From Pseudolabrys sp. Root1462 (GTDB lineage Bacteria; Pseudomonadota; Alphaproteobacteria; Rhizobiales; Xanthobacteraceae), in contig NZ_LMFS01000003.1 in assembly GCF_001426945.1 (NCBI RefSeq), forward strand, positions 462,818-526,817: a DNA stretch of 64,000 nucleotides. The letters run 5' to 3'. A model generated the notes under the pieces. That model had not been told where the DNA came from and did no database searches. It saw nothing but the letters and a program-made list of their open reading frames with translations. This document shows positions 19,945 to 27,857 of the stretch, one piece after another; position 1 is the first letter of the stretch; each line of letters begins with the position of its first letter. The position numbers were made by a program, and so were the translations under genes.

Positions 19945-20853
19945 ATGACCACGCAGACGCAGAGCCGCCGTGAGCACGCCGTCGGCGGCATCGCCTTGAT
20001 GCTGATCGGCATTTTCTTCTTCGCCGTCAACGACACCATGGGCAAGTGGCTCATCAGCACGTATTCGGTGGGTCAGGTGCTGCTGCTGCGCAGCATTTCC
20101 GCGATCATCATCCTGTCGCCCTTCATCGCTAAAGTCGGGATCGGCGCCTTCTTCAATGCGCCGCGGCCCTGGCTTCAGGTGCTGCGCGCCGCCTTCGCCA
20201 CGTTCGAAGTCGCCTGTTTCTATTGGGCGCTGTCGGGCATGTCGCTCGCCGACACCATGACGTTCTATCTCGCCGGGCCGATCTATGTGACGGCGGTGTC
20301 GCCGTTCCTGCTCGGCGAGCACGTCGGCTGGCGGCGCTGGATGGCGGTGCTCGCCGGCTTCGTCGGCGTGATGATTGCGCTCGGGCCGAGCAGCGGCGCG
20401 TTCTCGCCGCATGCGCTGGTCGCCATCGCCGGCAGCCTGTCGTTCTCGATCTTCATGGTGTGCACACGGCTGGTGCGCGGCACGTCGGATGTCGTGCTGG
20501 TCGGGACGCAGATCATCGCCGCGCTGGTCTTCGGGGCGGTGACCGCGCCGTTTACCTGGGTGGCGGTGAGCTGGTTTGACGCCGGCCTGCTGGCGCTGCT
20601 CGGCGCCGTGGCCATGACGGCGTTTCTCTGCATCAACCGCGCGATCGGCATGGCGCCGGCCTCGGTGGTCGTGCCGTATCAGTATACGAGCATCGTCTGG
20701 GCGGTGCTGCTCGGCTACATCTTCTTCGGCGACGTGCCGTCGGAGCACATGCTGATCGGCGCCGGCATCATCATCGCCTCGGGATTCTACATTTTCATCC
20801 GCGAGCAGCGCCTCGCCAAGCCGCCGGCATTCAACGAGCCGCCGCCGGCCTGA
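19945..20853 (+). CDS. DMT-superfamily (EamA) transporter
   Basis: A 302-residue inner-membrane protein with ten predicted hydrophobic spans arranged as two EamA repeats (first repeat about 20-150, second about 160-290). Typical features are FFFAVNDTMGKWL in span 1 and the VPYQYTSIVWAVLLGYIFFGD element near the end. ATG 19945 (MTTQTQ) is preferred to the open frame from 19915. It stands alone and converges with the RidA gene. Members export amino acids or other small metabolites; nothing here fixes the substrate. Confidence 0.9.
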   Translation: MTTQTQSRREHAVGGIALMLIGIFFFAVNDTMGKWLISTYSVGQVLLLRSISAIIILSPFIAKVGIGAFFNAPRPWLQVLRAAFATFEVACFYWALSGMSLADTMTFYLAGPIYVTAVSPFLLGEHVGWRRWMAVLAGFVGVMIALGPSSGAFSPHALVAIAGSLSFSIFMVCTRLVRGTSDVVLVGTQIIAALVFGAVTAPFTWVAVSWFDAGLLALLGAVAMTAFLCINRAIGMAPASVVVPYQYTSIVWAVLLGYIFFGDVPSEHMLIGAGIIIASGFYIFIREQRLAKPPAFNEPPPA

Positions 20854-20865
20854 GCTTGCGGTCGA

Positions 20866-21252
20866 CTAAGTTACGATCGCGTCCGCCTCGATCTCGACAA
20901 GCCAGCCCGGATCGATCGCCTGCACGATCTGGATCATGGTCGAAGCCGGGCGGATGTCGCGGAAGAACTCGCCATGGGCGCGGCCGGCGTCTTCCCAGTT
21001 CGTCATCTCCTTGAGAAAGATGCGCGTGCGAATGACATGGTCGCGTTTGCCGCCGGCTTGCTTGATCGCGGTCTCAATGATCTCAAGACAGCGCAAGGTC
21101 TGGCCGTAAAGATCGCCCGGGCAGGCGACGCCGCCTCCCGGCGCGATCGGCGCAGTGCCGGAGACGGCGATATGCGGGCCGACGCGCACCGCGCGCGAGA
21201 AGCCGATCTTGGATTCGAAGACGGCGCCGGAGGAGATGAGTTTGCGTTCCAT
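20866..21252 (-). CDS. RidA/YjgF/YER057c family protein
   Basis: A 128-residue small trimeric enamine/imine deaminase-type protein. It shows the family's GPHIAVSGTAP, DLYGQTLRCLEIIETAIKQAGG and VIRTRIFLKEMTNW stretches, and an Arg in the RTRIFL position that binds carboxylates. RidA proteins hydrolyse reactive enamine/imine products of PLP enzymes, though subgroups have other substrates. It is followed by the PaiB-like gene on the same strand. Family is clear; subgroup is not. Confidence 0.88.
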   Translation of the reverse strand: MERKLISSGAVFESKIGFSRAVRVGPHIAVSGTAPIAPGGGVACPGDLYGQTLRCLEIIETAIKQAGGKRDHVIRTRIFLKEMTNWEDAGRAHGEFFRDIRPASTMIQIVQAIDPGWLVEIEADAIVT

Positions 21253-21291
21253 TGATTACTCCGCATCGATAGGAGTGCGTTGAACGGAGAT

Positions 21292-21942
21292 CTAATTCGT
21301 CGCACGCGTGGGTTTGCCGCGCGCAACGACTTCGTCGGCCATGGCGTTCGCATCGGCGCCGAGACCGCGGAGCCCTGAGGCAACGCCGACCTGGTCGATG
21401 GCCGGACGGTTCTGGCTGACCTTCCATTTGCCGTCGAGACGCGCGAGTGGAATTTCCAGACCGATGATGCCCTTGATCTGCGCGGCAATGAAACTGTCGG
21501 GCGCATCTTCGACCTGCCACGGCGCGGCGCGCGGGCCTTCCTGATGGCGCGTCAGATCGCCGATCTGCTGCCGGAGCCATCCAGCATCATCGACGACGCG
21601 CGGGGCGCCGTAAGCCTGGACCGTGATGTAGTTCCAGGTCGGCACGACCTTGCCGGTCTCGTGTTTGGTCGGATAGAGCGACGGGCTGATGTAGTGCTGC
21701 GGCCCCTGAAACACGACAAGACATTCAGAGACGGCCGCAAGCTCCTGCACCTGCGGATTGGCGCGGGCAAGGTGCGCGCGCAATGTGCCCCGTTCGGACG
21801 AATTGGCGTCGAGCAGGAGCGGCACGTGGTTCGCCTGCAACCCGCCCGGACCTGCGGTGATCAGCAGGCCGAGGGGATGCGAACGAATGAGCGCGTGCAG
21901 GACGTCGAGCCGCTCTTCGCGGAAATGCAGAGGCTGGTACAT
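21292..21942 (-). CDS. FMN-binding negative transcriptional regulator, PaiB-like
   Basis: A 216-residue protein of the PaiB split-barrel family. It starts MYQPLHFRE, has HPLGLLITAGPGGLQANHVPLLLD and the conserved HYISPSLYPTKHETGKVVPTWNYITVQAYG, and ends with the KVSQNRPA region. The ATG at 21942 matches family starts exactly; the open frame runs further upstream. Members bind flavin and have been linked to repression of sporulation and protease genes in Bacillus, but in proteobacteria they are mostly uncharacterised. It is 20 bases downstream of a GNAT gene, echoing the paiA-paiB pairing of an acetyltransferase with this protein. Confidence 0.9.
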   Translation of the reverse strand: MYQPLHFREERLDVLHALIRSHPLGLLITAGPGGLQANHVPLLLDANSSERGTLRAHLARANPQVQELAAVSECLVVFQGPQHYISPSLYPTKHETGKVVPTWNYITVQAYGAPRVVDDAGWLRQQIGDLTRHQEGPRAAPWQVEDAPDSFIAAQIKGIIGLEIPLARLDGKWKVSQNRPAIDQVGVASGLRGLGADANAMADEVVARGKPTRATN

Positions 21943-21962
21943 GTCATGTCTCCATGCACCGC

Positions 21963-22562
21963 CTAGGACACCCGCTTGAGCGCGGCCCAGCCCTTGAGCG
22001 CGGACCAGATGCGCTGCTCGAGCCGGAAGCGATCGATCGGCGCCGACGACTTGATCGAGTGGATCCGGTAGAGGCCGACGCCGGTCCACTGAAAGCCGCA
22101 CTTCTCGAGCACGCGCCGCGACGCCGGGTTGGTCACCCGCGCACCGGCATGCAGGGCGTCGTAGCCCAGATCGGTGAAGGCGTAGTCGATGAGCGCGTGC
22201 ACCGCCTCGGTGGCGTAGCCCTTGCCCCAGTAGTCGGAGCCGAGCCAGTAACCGATCTCGGGCGCACCGTCCTGCTGGGCGATGCTGCAGGCGCCGATGA
22301 CCGCCTTGTCGCGAAGCGTAATGAGATAGACCTGCTCGCCGCCAGGCTTGTTGGCGCCGGCAATGAAATTCTCGGCATCCGACAAACGATACGGATGCGG
22401 GATACGCGCGGTGTTTTCGGCAATACGACGGTCTGCTGCGAGCATCGATACCGTTTTAGCGTCCGCGAGACGCGGCGCGCGCATCGTCAGCCGCTCGGTC
22501 TCGAGGACGGGGATACTCGCTTCGCGGAAGGTTCCGCTCGGTATTTCTTCCAGCAGTGTCAT
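21963..22562 (-). CDS. GNAT acetyltransferase, RimJ/RimL type
   Basis: A 199-residue GNAT of the RimJ/RimL group: ETERLTMRAPRLADAKTVSML at the start, IGYWLGSDYWGKGYATEAVHALIDYAF for acetyl-CoA binding, and VTNPASRRVLEKCGFQWTGVG near the end. Proteins of this kind acetylate ribosomal protein N-termini or small amines. It is the gene just upstream of the PaiB-like protein and downstream of rpmA on the same strand; a GNAT next to rpmA is a familiar arrangement in Rhizobiales. Confidence 0.9.
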   Translation of the reverse strand: MTLLEEIPSGTFREASIPVLETERLTMRAPRLADAKTVSMLAADRRIAENTARIPHPYRLSDAENFIAGANKPGGEQVYLITLRDKAVIGACSIAQQDGAPEIGYWLGSDYWGKGYATEAVHALIDYAFTDLGYDALHAGARVTNPASRRVLEKCGFQWTGVGLYRIHSIKSSAPIDRFRLEQRIWSALKGWAALKRVS

Positions 22563-22612
22563 GGCTCAGGCTCCGATGTCGGACCCAGGCCGCTCCCGGG
22601 TCCAAAAGCGAT

Positions 22613-22642
22613 GAGGGGGAGCCGGTCACCCGTCTCCCCCTC
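22613..22642 (-). terminator. Hairpin downstream of rpmA
   Basis: GAGGGGGAG (22613-22621) can pair perfectly with CTCCCCCTC (22634-22642) across a 12-base loop, between the rpmA stop and the next minus-strand gene. There is no T-run, so termination or mRNA-end protection are equally possible. Confidence 0.4.
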
Positions 22643-22709
22643 TCAGAGCCTCGATGAGCCCTGCCGGTTTGACTTGGTGACCGGCAGACCTCGAATTTTG
22701 GTCTACCGT

Positions 22710-22982
22710 TTATTCAGCCGCTGCTTCCATCGTCGGGACAACCGAAATGTAGGTGCGGCCTTTGGCTTTGGTAGCGAACTGAACTTTTCCATCGACGAGT
22801 GCGAACAGCGTGTGATCCTTGCCCATGCCTACATTACGGCCGGGATGCCACACGGTGCCGCGCTGACGCGCAATGATGTTGCCGGCGGTCGCGAGCTGAC
22901 CACCGGACTTCTTCAGACCAAGACGGCGACCATCAGAGTCGCGACCGTTGCGGGATGAACCGCCTGCTTTTTTGTGCGCCAT
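22710..22982 (-). CDS. rpmA: 50S ribosomal protein L27
   Basis: A 90-residue ribosomal protein at the peptidyl-transferase centre. It shows [45 protein letters not shown] and the GRTYISVVP end. There is no processed N-terminal leader of the Firmicutes kind. It follows rplU by about 140 bases on the same strand, the standard rplU-rpmA order. Confidence 0.98.
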   Translation of the reverse strand: MAHKKAGGSSRNGRDSDGRRLGLKKSGGQLATAGNIIARQRGTVWHPGRNVGMGKDHTLFALVDGKVQFATKAKGRTYISVVPTMEAAAE

Positions 22983-23121
22983 AACTGGGCTCTCTCGAAT
23001 TCCGTTACTGGTTACACCGATTCCTTGTCGGAATCACGTCACTAATTCTTACCTACCGCCACGGCGACCTAGGTTTCGCCGCAGCGTGGCCTTTTTGCCG
23101 CGGCTCAGAGCCGCCAGCCGC

Positions 23122-23559
23122 TTATTCGGCCTTTTTAGCCGGCTTTTTCGCGGCCTTTTTCTTCGGCTCGGCCGGGGCGGCTTCGCCTTCGGCCTTCGGC
23201 TTGGCGACGCGCTTCGGCTTTTCCGGCGGCGTCTTCGACGGCTTCTTGCCGTCCGTCAGGATTTCGGTGATGCGGATCACCGAGAATTCGTGCCGAAAAC
23301 CGCGCTTGCGGCGCGAATTCTTGCGGCGGCGCTTCTTGAACGCGATGACCTTGTCGCCGCGCTCGTGGTTCACGACCACGCCGGCCACGGTGGCGCCCGA
23401 CACGGTCGGCACGCCGACCTGCGGATTGTCACCGCCGACCAGCAAAACTTCGCCAAATTCAATCACATCGCCCGGTTCGCCCGCCTGGCGGTCGATCCGG
23501 ATCACATCTTCAGCCACAACGCGGTACTGCTTACCGCCGGCTTTGATGACTGCGAACAT
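23122..23559 (-). CDS. rplU: 50S ribosomal protein L21 with a Lys/Ala-rich tail
   Basis: A 145-residue L21; the core of about 103 residues has MFAVIKAGGKQYRV, the FKKRRRKNSRRKRGFRHEFS RNA-binding stretch, and VIRITEI. The last about 40 residues are Lys/Ala/Pro/Glu low complexity, beyond the usual length, though such tails are seen in other alphaproteobacterial L21s. L21 contacts 23S rRNA and L20 and is needed for large-subunit assembly. First gene of the rplU-rpmA pair; a hairpin lies in its leader. Confidence 0.96.
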   Translation of the reverse strand: MFAVIKAGGKQYRVVAEDVIRIDRQAGEPGDVIEFGEVLLVGGDNPQVGVPTVSGATVAGVVVNHERGDKVIAFKKRRRKNSRRKRGFRHEFSVIRITEILTDGKKPSKTPPEKPKRVAKPKAEGEAAPAEPKKKAAKKPAKKAE

Positions 23560-23674
23560 CGTTTTTTTCCTTCGTGTTCAAATCCGCGTCTCAGCGCCCG
23601 GAGGCCCTGGACCGGCTTCTTGTCAGTCTTGTTTTGCGTATGAATTCAGGGGCTTAAGCACCCTGAACAAGTAT

Positions 23675-23695
23675 GCGGACCTCAAAAAGGTCCGC
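23675..23695 (-). promoter_or_regulatory. Hairpin in the rplU leader
   Basis: GCGGACCT (23675-23682) and AGGTCCGC (23688-23695) form a perfect 8-bp stem with a CAAAA loop (U-rich on the minus strand), 116 bases upstream of the rplU ATG. The position fits an mRNA leader structure that could take part in autoregulation by L21. No U-tract follows the stem on the minus strand. Confidence 0.4.
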
Positions 23696-23791
23696 AGACG
23701 GCGGGTTATGCCGGGAAAAGGCGGCAAATGTCAAGGAAATGGAGCGATTTTGCCCGGCGGGCCGCCGTAGGTGGCCCCGAGGTTAACCCCT

Positions 23792-24526
23792 TCAGGACAC
23801 CGTCACGGGCGCCGGCGCGCCGTTTTCGGCCTCGCTGGCGTGAGCCAGCCGGTAGCCGACGCCGAGCTCCGTGACCAGGATCTTCGGCGAGTCGGGGGTC
23901 GGTTCGATCTTCTGGCGCAGCTTGCGCACGAAGATGCGCAGGTAGTGGGTGTCCTGCATGTGGATCGAACCCCAGACGTCCTTGAGCAGGTGCTGGTGGG
24001 TGACGACGTTGCCGGCATGCTGAGCGAGCACCTGGAGCAGCCGGTATTCCTTCGGCGTCAGCGTGAGACGCTGGCCGTTGAGCGTCACCGCGCGGGCGGC
24101 CAGATCGATGGTCAGCGGGCCCACCGTGACCGAGGGCTCGCCCGAGGCGGCGCGCAACTGCCGGCGCAACGCGACCCGCACGCGCGCCATCAACTCGGCG
24201 ATGCCAAACGGCTTCACGACGTAGTCGTCGGCGCCCAGTTCGAGCAGCCGCACCTTCTGCGCTTCCGTGGAGCGCACCGACAGCACGATGATCGGCACCG
24301 TGGACCAGGAGCGGATGCGCTCGACCACCTCCGAGCCGTCCATGTCGGGCAGGCCGAGATCGACGATGACGATGTCGATCGGCCGCAGCGTCGCCGCGCG
24401 TATGGCTTCGGCGCCGGTGCCGGCCTCATGAACAACGAAGCCATTGAGCTCGAAACCGGTGCGCAGGAAACGCCGGATCTGGATTTCGTCGTCAACAATC
24501 AGAACGATCGGGGAGGGCTCACTCAT
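23792..24526 (-). CDS. OmpR/KdpE-family response regulator (second KdpE-like)
   Basis: A 244-residue regulator. The receiver domain (about 8-120) has the acidic pocket LIVDDE, the phospho-acceptor Asp in IVDLGLPDMDG, and the Lys in VVKPFG. A winged-helix DNA-binding domain follows (about 140-230: LTPKEYRLLQVLAQHAGNVVTHQHLL, THYLRIFVRKLRQKIE). ATG 24526 gives MSEPSPIVLIVDDE and overlaps the sensor gene's end by 8 bases, so the pair is coupled. It is closely related to the KdpE encoded at 47.5 kb but is not next to kdpFABC in the present chromosome. Confidence 0.93.
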   Translation of the reverse strand: MSEPSPIVLIVDDEIQIRRFLRTGFELNGFVVHEAGTGAEAIRAATLRPIDIVIVDLGLPDMDGSEVVERIRSWSTVPIIVLSVRSTEAQKVRLLELGADDYVVKPFGIAELMARVRVALRRQLRAASGEPSVTVGPLTIDLAARAVTLNGQRLTLTPKEYRLLQVLAQHAGNVVTHQHLLKDVWGSIHMQDTHYLRIFVRKLRQKIEPTPDSPKILVTELGVGYRLAHASEAENGAPAPVTVS

Positions 24527-26081
24527 CGGAGTCACTTTCCATGGAGTGCACGGCGGCTTGCGCCACCGGCAGGTCGATTGCCATCGTCGTGCCCTTGCCG
24601 GGACCATCGCTGACGGCGTTCATCTCGCCGCCATTGGCGGCAATAAAAGATCTGGCGATCCAAAGGCCTAGGCCCGAACCGCTGGTCGCCGCGGCCATGC
24701 GCTCGCCGCGCGCGAAACGGTCCCAGATATGCGGCTGTTCGGCGGCCGTAAGGCCGGCGCCTTCGTCGCTGACGCTCATGATCATGTGGCCGTCGCGGGC
24801 GCGGGCGGCGATCGTGATCGCGGTCCCGGGCGGAGAGTACTTACCGGCATTGTCGAAAATCTGCACCAGAGCCCGCTTCACCAGCACCGGATCGACATGG
24901 ATCAGCGGCAGATCGTGCGGCAGGTTCAGAACGAGTTTGTGGTCGGCAAGCCGCTTGCGGCAGCGCTCCATCGCGCTGTCGAGAATATCGCGCGGATCGG
25001 CCCATTCCAGGCTCGGCCTGACACCGTTGCTGGAAATCTGCGTGGCGTCGATCAAATTCTGAATGTCGTCATTGAGGCGTTCGGCCTCGGTTCGAACGTC
25101 CGCCACAAGGGCCTGCAGCTTCGGTTCGCCAGCGAGCGCCGGTGCGCTGCTGAGCACGGTAGCGGCGCCGAGAATGGACGCGAGCGGTGTGCGCAGTTCG
25201 TGGCTCACCGAACCGATCAGCGCCTCGCGCAGTTCGTCGGTCTGCGAACGCATGCGCGCTTCGTTGATAGCCTGGGCGACGCCGAGGCGTTCCAGCGTCG
25301 CAGTGGCATCGGCGAGCACATTATCGACCCGCACCCGCATATCGTCGATGTCGTCCTTGGACGGCTGGCCGAGATTGATGGCGACGACGCCGAATTCCGG
25401 ACTCTTCGGCGAGACAGGTCGCACCAGCCAGATATCACCGTTGGTCGCCGTGACGCTGGCGACGGTCAGCCCGATGTCCCTGGCCGAACCTGGCCGGTCG
25501 GTGGCGGCGATCTGCGCGAGCACATGCGGCGGAAGGGTGTTGCCGGTGCGCTGGCTCGCGGCCGCAGCGGCGTCGCGCGCATTCGCGAACAGCACGACGC
25601 GGCGCTGGATGGCCGCAGTGAGATGGTTCTCGATCGCCGCCTGAATGTCCGGCACGTCGAAGGCGACCGCAAGCCGTCGTGAGAAGGCGTACAGGTCGCG
25701 CATGTCGATTTCACGCTGGCGCGAAATCTCCAATTGGCCCTTCAGCCGGGCCGCCAACTGGCTGACCAGGATCGCGACGAAGACGAACAGGATGAGATTG
25801 ATGAATTCCTGCGGGTCGCGGATGCGGAAGCTGTACAGCGGTGGGAAAAAGAAGAAGGCCGAGCACAGCACGCCGGCAGCGGCGGCGTACAGGGACGACA
25901 CAATGCCCCAGCGCGTCGCGGCGATGATCACCGGAACAAGGTAGAGCACCGAACCTCGCGTCAGCCCGGTGGTCCAAACAACGCCGAGAATCACCACCGA
26001 AATGGCGACGACGAGGAGCGTCGTCAGCAAAAGCGGACGAAGTTCCTTGCGCAAGCCGGCGAATTTGACGGTGTCGGGCAT
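24519..26081 (-). CDS. KdpD-like sensor kinase lacking the N-terminal KdpD/Usp part
   Basis: A 520-residue histidine kinase. It has the DUF4118-type four-span membrane region (about 15-120, with the FFFFPPLYSFRIRDPQEFINL signature of KdpD), a GAF-like region (about 145-280), the phospho-acceptor His in SVSHELRTPLASILGAATVL, and an ATPase domain with DNAGKYSPP and SGSGLGLWIARS. The roughly 370-residue KdpD-Usp input found in classical KdpD is missing. ATG 26081 is chosen because the longer frame runs back across the tRNA-Ser gene. It would sense an envelope or ionic signal and phosphorylate the adjacent KdpE-like regulator. Confidence 0.9.
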   Translation of the reverse strand: MPDTVKFAGLRKELRPLLLTTLLVVAISVVILGVVWTTGLTRGSVLYLVPVIIAATRWGIVSSLYAAAAGVLCSAFFFFPPLYSFRIRDPQEFINLILFVFVAILVSQLAARLKGQLEISRQREIDMRDLYAFSRRLAVAFDVPDIQAAIENHLTAAIQRRVVLFANARDAAAAASQRTGNTLPPHVLAQIAATDRPGSARDIGLTVASVTATNGDIWLVRPVSPKSPEFGVVAINLGQPSKDDIDDMRVRVDNVLADATATLERLGVAQAINEARMRSQTDELREALIGSVSHELRTPLASILGAATVLSSAPALAGEPKLQALVADVRTEAERLNDDIQNLIDATQISSNGVRPSLEWADPRDILDSAMERCRKRLADHKLVLNLPHDLPLIHVDPVLVKRALVQIFDNAGKYSPPGTAITIAARARDGHMIMSVSDEGAGLTAAEQPHIWDRFARGERMAAATSGSGLGLWIARSFIAANGGEMNAVSDGPGKGTTMAIDLPVAQAAVHSMESDSDE

Positions 26082-26209
26082 AGGCTGGCGGGCTGGTGCC
26101 GATTTCTTAAGGCCTAGGCATTTATACGCTCGACGGCCCTTGTTTGTCTCGCTTCTGTTGGTTACACAGCGCCGTCCAATTGGGGCCTTTTGAGGCCCGA
26201 TTGGGCTCC

Positions 26210-26299
26210 GGAGAGGTGGCTGAGCGGTTGAAAGCACCGCACTCGAAATGCGGCATACGGGCAACCGTATCGGGGGTTCGAATCCCTCCCTCTCCGCCA
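26210..26299 (+). tRNA. tRNA-Ser(CGA)
   Basis: A 90-base serine tRNA with a long variable arm. Acceptor stem GGAGAGG pairs with CCTCTCC at 26289-26295; discriminator G at 26296 and an encoded CCA at 26297-26299. The anticodon loop CTCGAAA gives anticodon CGA (codon UCG). T-loop GGTTCGAATCC is intact. Its last 15 bases are repeated at 39809-39823, so its 3' end is the integration site of the following element, and the gene remains functional after integration. Confidence 0.97.
26285..26299 (+). repeat. attL-type direct repeat (tRNA 3' end)
   Basis: CCTCCCTCTCCGCCA, identical to 39809-39823. Just outside, AATC here against AATT there extends the similarity to 18 of 19 bases. Confidence 0.9.
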
Positions 26300-26604
26300 G
26301 TTTTTCTTTTAACCTATTGAAGTCTTTGATATTATTTTTTCATCACTTTCTCGTACCCCACTAATAGCCCCACTGCCGGCTAGCTATTGAAAATTGGCCG
26401 CGCGAGGGCGCGATTGCTCCCGGTCCGGGGCTCACCGCCCTTCGTCCATCAAGCGCACCAGTGCCCACGCCTGTGGCTAGCAGGCACATTCGGGGGACGT
26501 TCCCGGCCCAATCGGCGTCCCCCAGCCCAGAGGTTCAGGTAACAAAGTTTCCATAGAATCGGGATGGCAGGCTTGCGCGGGGCCGCCTTAAGCGGAGAGC
26601 GAGG
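26300..26604. other. Element end without a gene
   Basis: About 305 bases from the tRNA end to the first cargo gene. The first 60 bases are strikingly AT-rich (runs of T around 26301-26341), unlike the flanking chromosome; the rest is of average composition. It should hold the promoter of the three-gene cargo operon. I see no gene in it. Confidence 0.5.
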
Positions 26605-27039
26605 ATGTCAAAGCAACAAGTCACCGGAAATGTTGGGATGTACTTCGCGGCCTACCAATTGTCGCGATACGGCTGGAATGTCATGCCCACAGCTAGGAAT
26701 GCGCGGGGTATAGACTTGCTCGCCTATGACGCCAATGCCGACAAATATCTGGGCATTCAGGTCAAGACGCTTTCGAAGGCGAGCGCCATCCCGCTCGGTA
26801 TCAAGCCGCTAGACAATCTGCTTGGCGATTGGTGGATCATCATTTCAAAAGTTGCGACCAATCCGGAATGCTTCATCATGAAGCCCGGAGAAGTCAGGAA
26901 GCGCGCCGTTCAGGACAAGAATGGGAGCCGCGCTTATTGGCTGCCGCGTAAGCAATATGCAGATATAAAATTTCGAGAAGCTTGGAGTCGGATCGGGCGC
27001 GGAGACAATCAAGTCGAAGCGCCCTTGCCGCAAGCTTAA
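26605..27039 (+). CDS. PD-(D/E)XK-like protein, possible nuclease
   Basis: A 144-residue protein. The N-terminus TGNVGMYFAAYQLSRYGWNV has the GNxGxxxAA helix typical of Holliday-junction-resolvase-like PD-(D/E)XK folds, though Met stands where Glu is usual. Next comes RGIDLLAYD (Asp37) and YLGIQVKTL (Gln52, Lys54), giving a D...QxK active-site pattern. A WWIIISK strand and a C-terminal helix complete a small alpha/beta fold. First gene of a plus-strand trio; the protease gene starts 20 bases later. It may cut DNA or only bind it; the missing Glu leaves that open. Confidence 0.65.
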   Translation: MSKQQVTGNVGMYFAAYQLSRYGWNVMPTARNARGIDLLAYDANADKYLGIQVKTLSKASAIPLGIKPLDNLLGDWWIIISKVATNPECFIMKPGEVRKRAVQDKNGSRAYWLPRKQYADIKFREAWSRIGRGDNQVEAPLPQA

Positions 27040-27059
27040 GCTTGAAAAGGCAATTTCGT

Positions 27060-27839
27060 ATGCCTCCCCCATTAGACCTAGGGCACTATACAGTCGGATT
27101 TGTGCGGCTGGCCGCCAAGGCCGAACTCTTGGGCTCCGGCACCTTAATTGACGCCGGAAGCGTAAAGGGCATTTTGACTGCCGCGCACGTATTACAAGTC
27201 ATTCTAAGAGAGCGCGAAATCGGGCTCTTAGAGTTTCCGGTGCGTATGGAGCAATCGCAAAGACTGCGGGTCGAAATCCGTTATCTTGATCACGTCCACA
27301 TGGGGGATGGTCCATTCGGAGAAGAAGGCCCCGATCTGGCTTTTCTCCGTATTCCCATCACGCTTGCCGAAGCCTTAGCCGCCAACAGCTCTTTCGCAAA
27401 CTTTGAGAAGCAAGCCGCTTCGGCCTTCGCGCCGGCCCCACTGGAGGCGTCCGAGTCCATTGACGCTGTGCTGGGAACCATCGGCGAGTGGAAGGAGCCA
27501 GTTCGCGACGTGGCCAATTTGCGGGTTACGACGCTAAGCGGACTGCATAACGTGGGCGTCGTAACAGAGATTGAGGCTCTTCATGGCTTTGATCGCTACC
27601 AATTTGATCCGCTTCCAGAAAACGGATTTCGACTTCCGGTTAGCTATGGCGGTACAAGCGGCGGAGGACTTTGGAGGGCATATACAAATAACGAGAAACA
27701 TCTAAAGCAACTTCGCCTGCTCGGTGTCGCATATTTCCAAACAGGTGGCATTGACCGCAAAATAATATGTCACGGGCCCAAATCTGTTTATCAAGCCTTA
27801 CGGGCGCAGATGTATGAAAAATGGCCCCGCGAGTTATAA
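27060..27839 (+). CDS. Trypsin-like serine protease domain protein
   Basis: A 259-residue protein with an apparent chymotrypsin-fold triad: His43 in GILTAAHVL, Asp92 in EEGPDLAFLRIP, and Ser200 in SYGGTSGGGLWR, followed by LLGVAYFQTG as in the substrate-binding strand. No signal peptide or membrane span is visible, so it should act in the cytoplasm, which is unusual for this family. ATG 27060 is preceded by AAAAGG; the open frame extends upstream into the nuclease-like gene. It is the middle gene of the cargo trio (20 and 18 bases to its neighbours). Confidence 0.75.
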   Translation: MPPPLDLGHYTVGFVRLAAKAELLGSGTLIDAGSVKGILTAAHVLQVILREREIGLLEFPVRMEQSQRLRVEIRYLDHVHMGDGPFGEEGPDLAFLRIPITLAEALAANSSFANFEKQAASAFAPAPLEASESIDAVLGTIGEWKEPVRDVANLRVTTLSGLHNVGVVTEIEALHGFDRYQFDPLPENGFRLPVSYGGTSGGGLWRAYTNNEKHLKQLRLLGVAYFQTGGIDRKIICHGPKSVYQALRAQMYEKWPREL

Positions 27840-27857
27840 CCGGCTCAATGGTGGCGA

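Noticed and set aside
26082-26264. N-terminal extension of the short KdpD-like kinase.
   Set aside because: The frame passes antisense through the tRNA-Ser gene; MPDTVKF at 26081 precedes the first recognisable segment.
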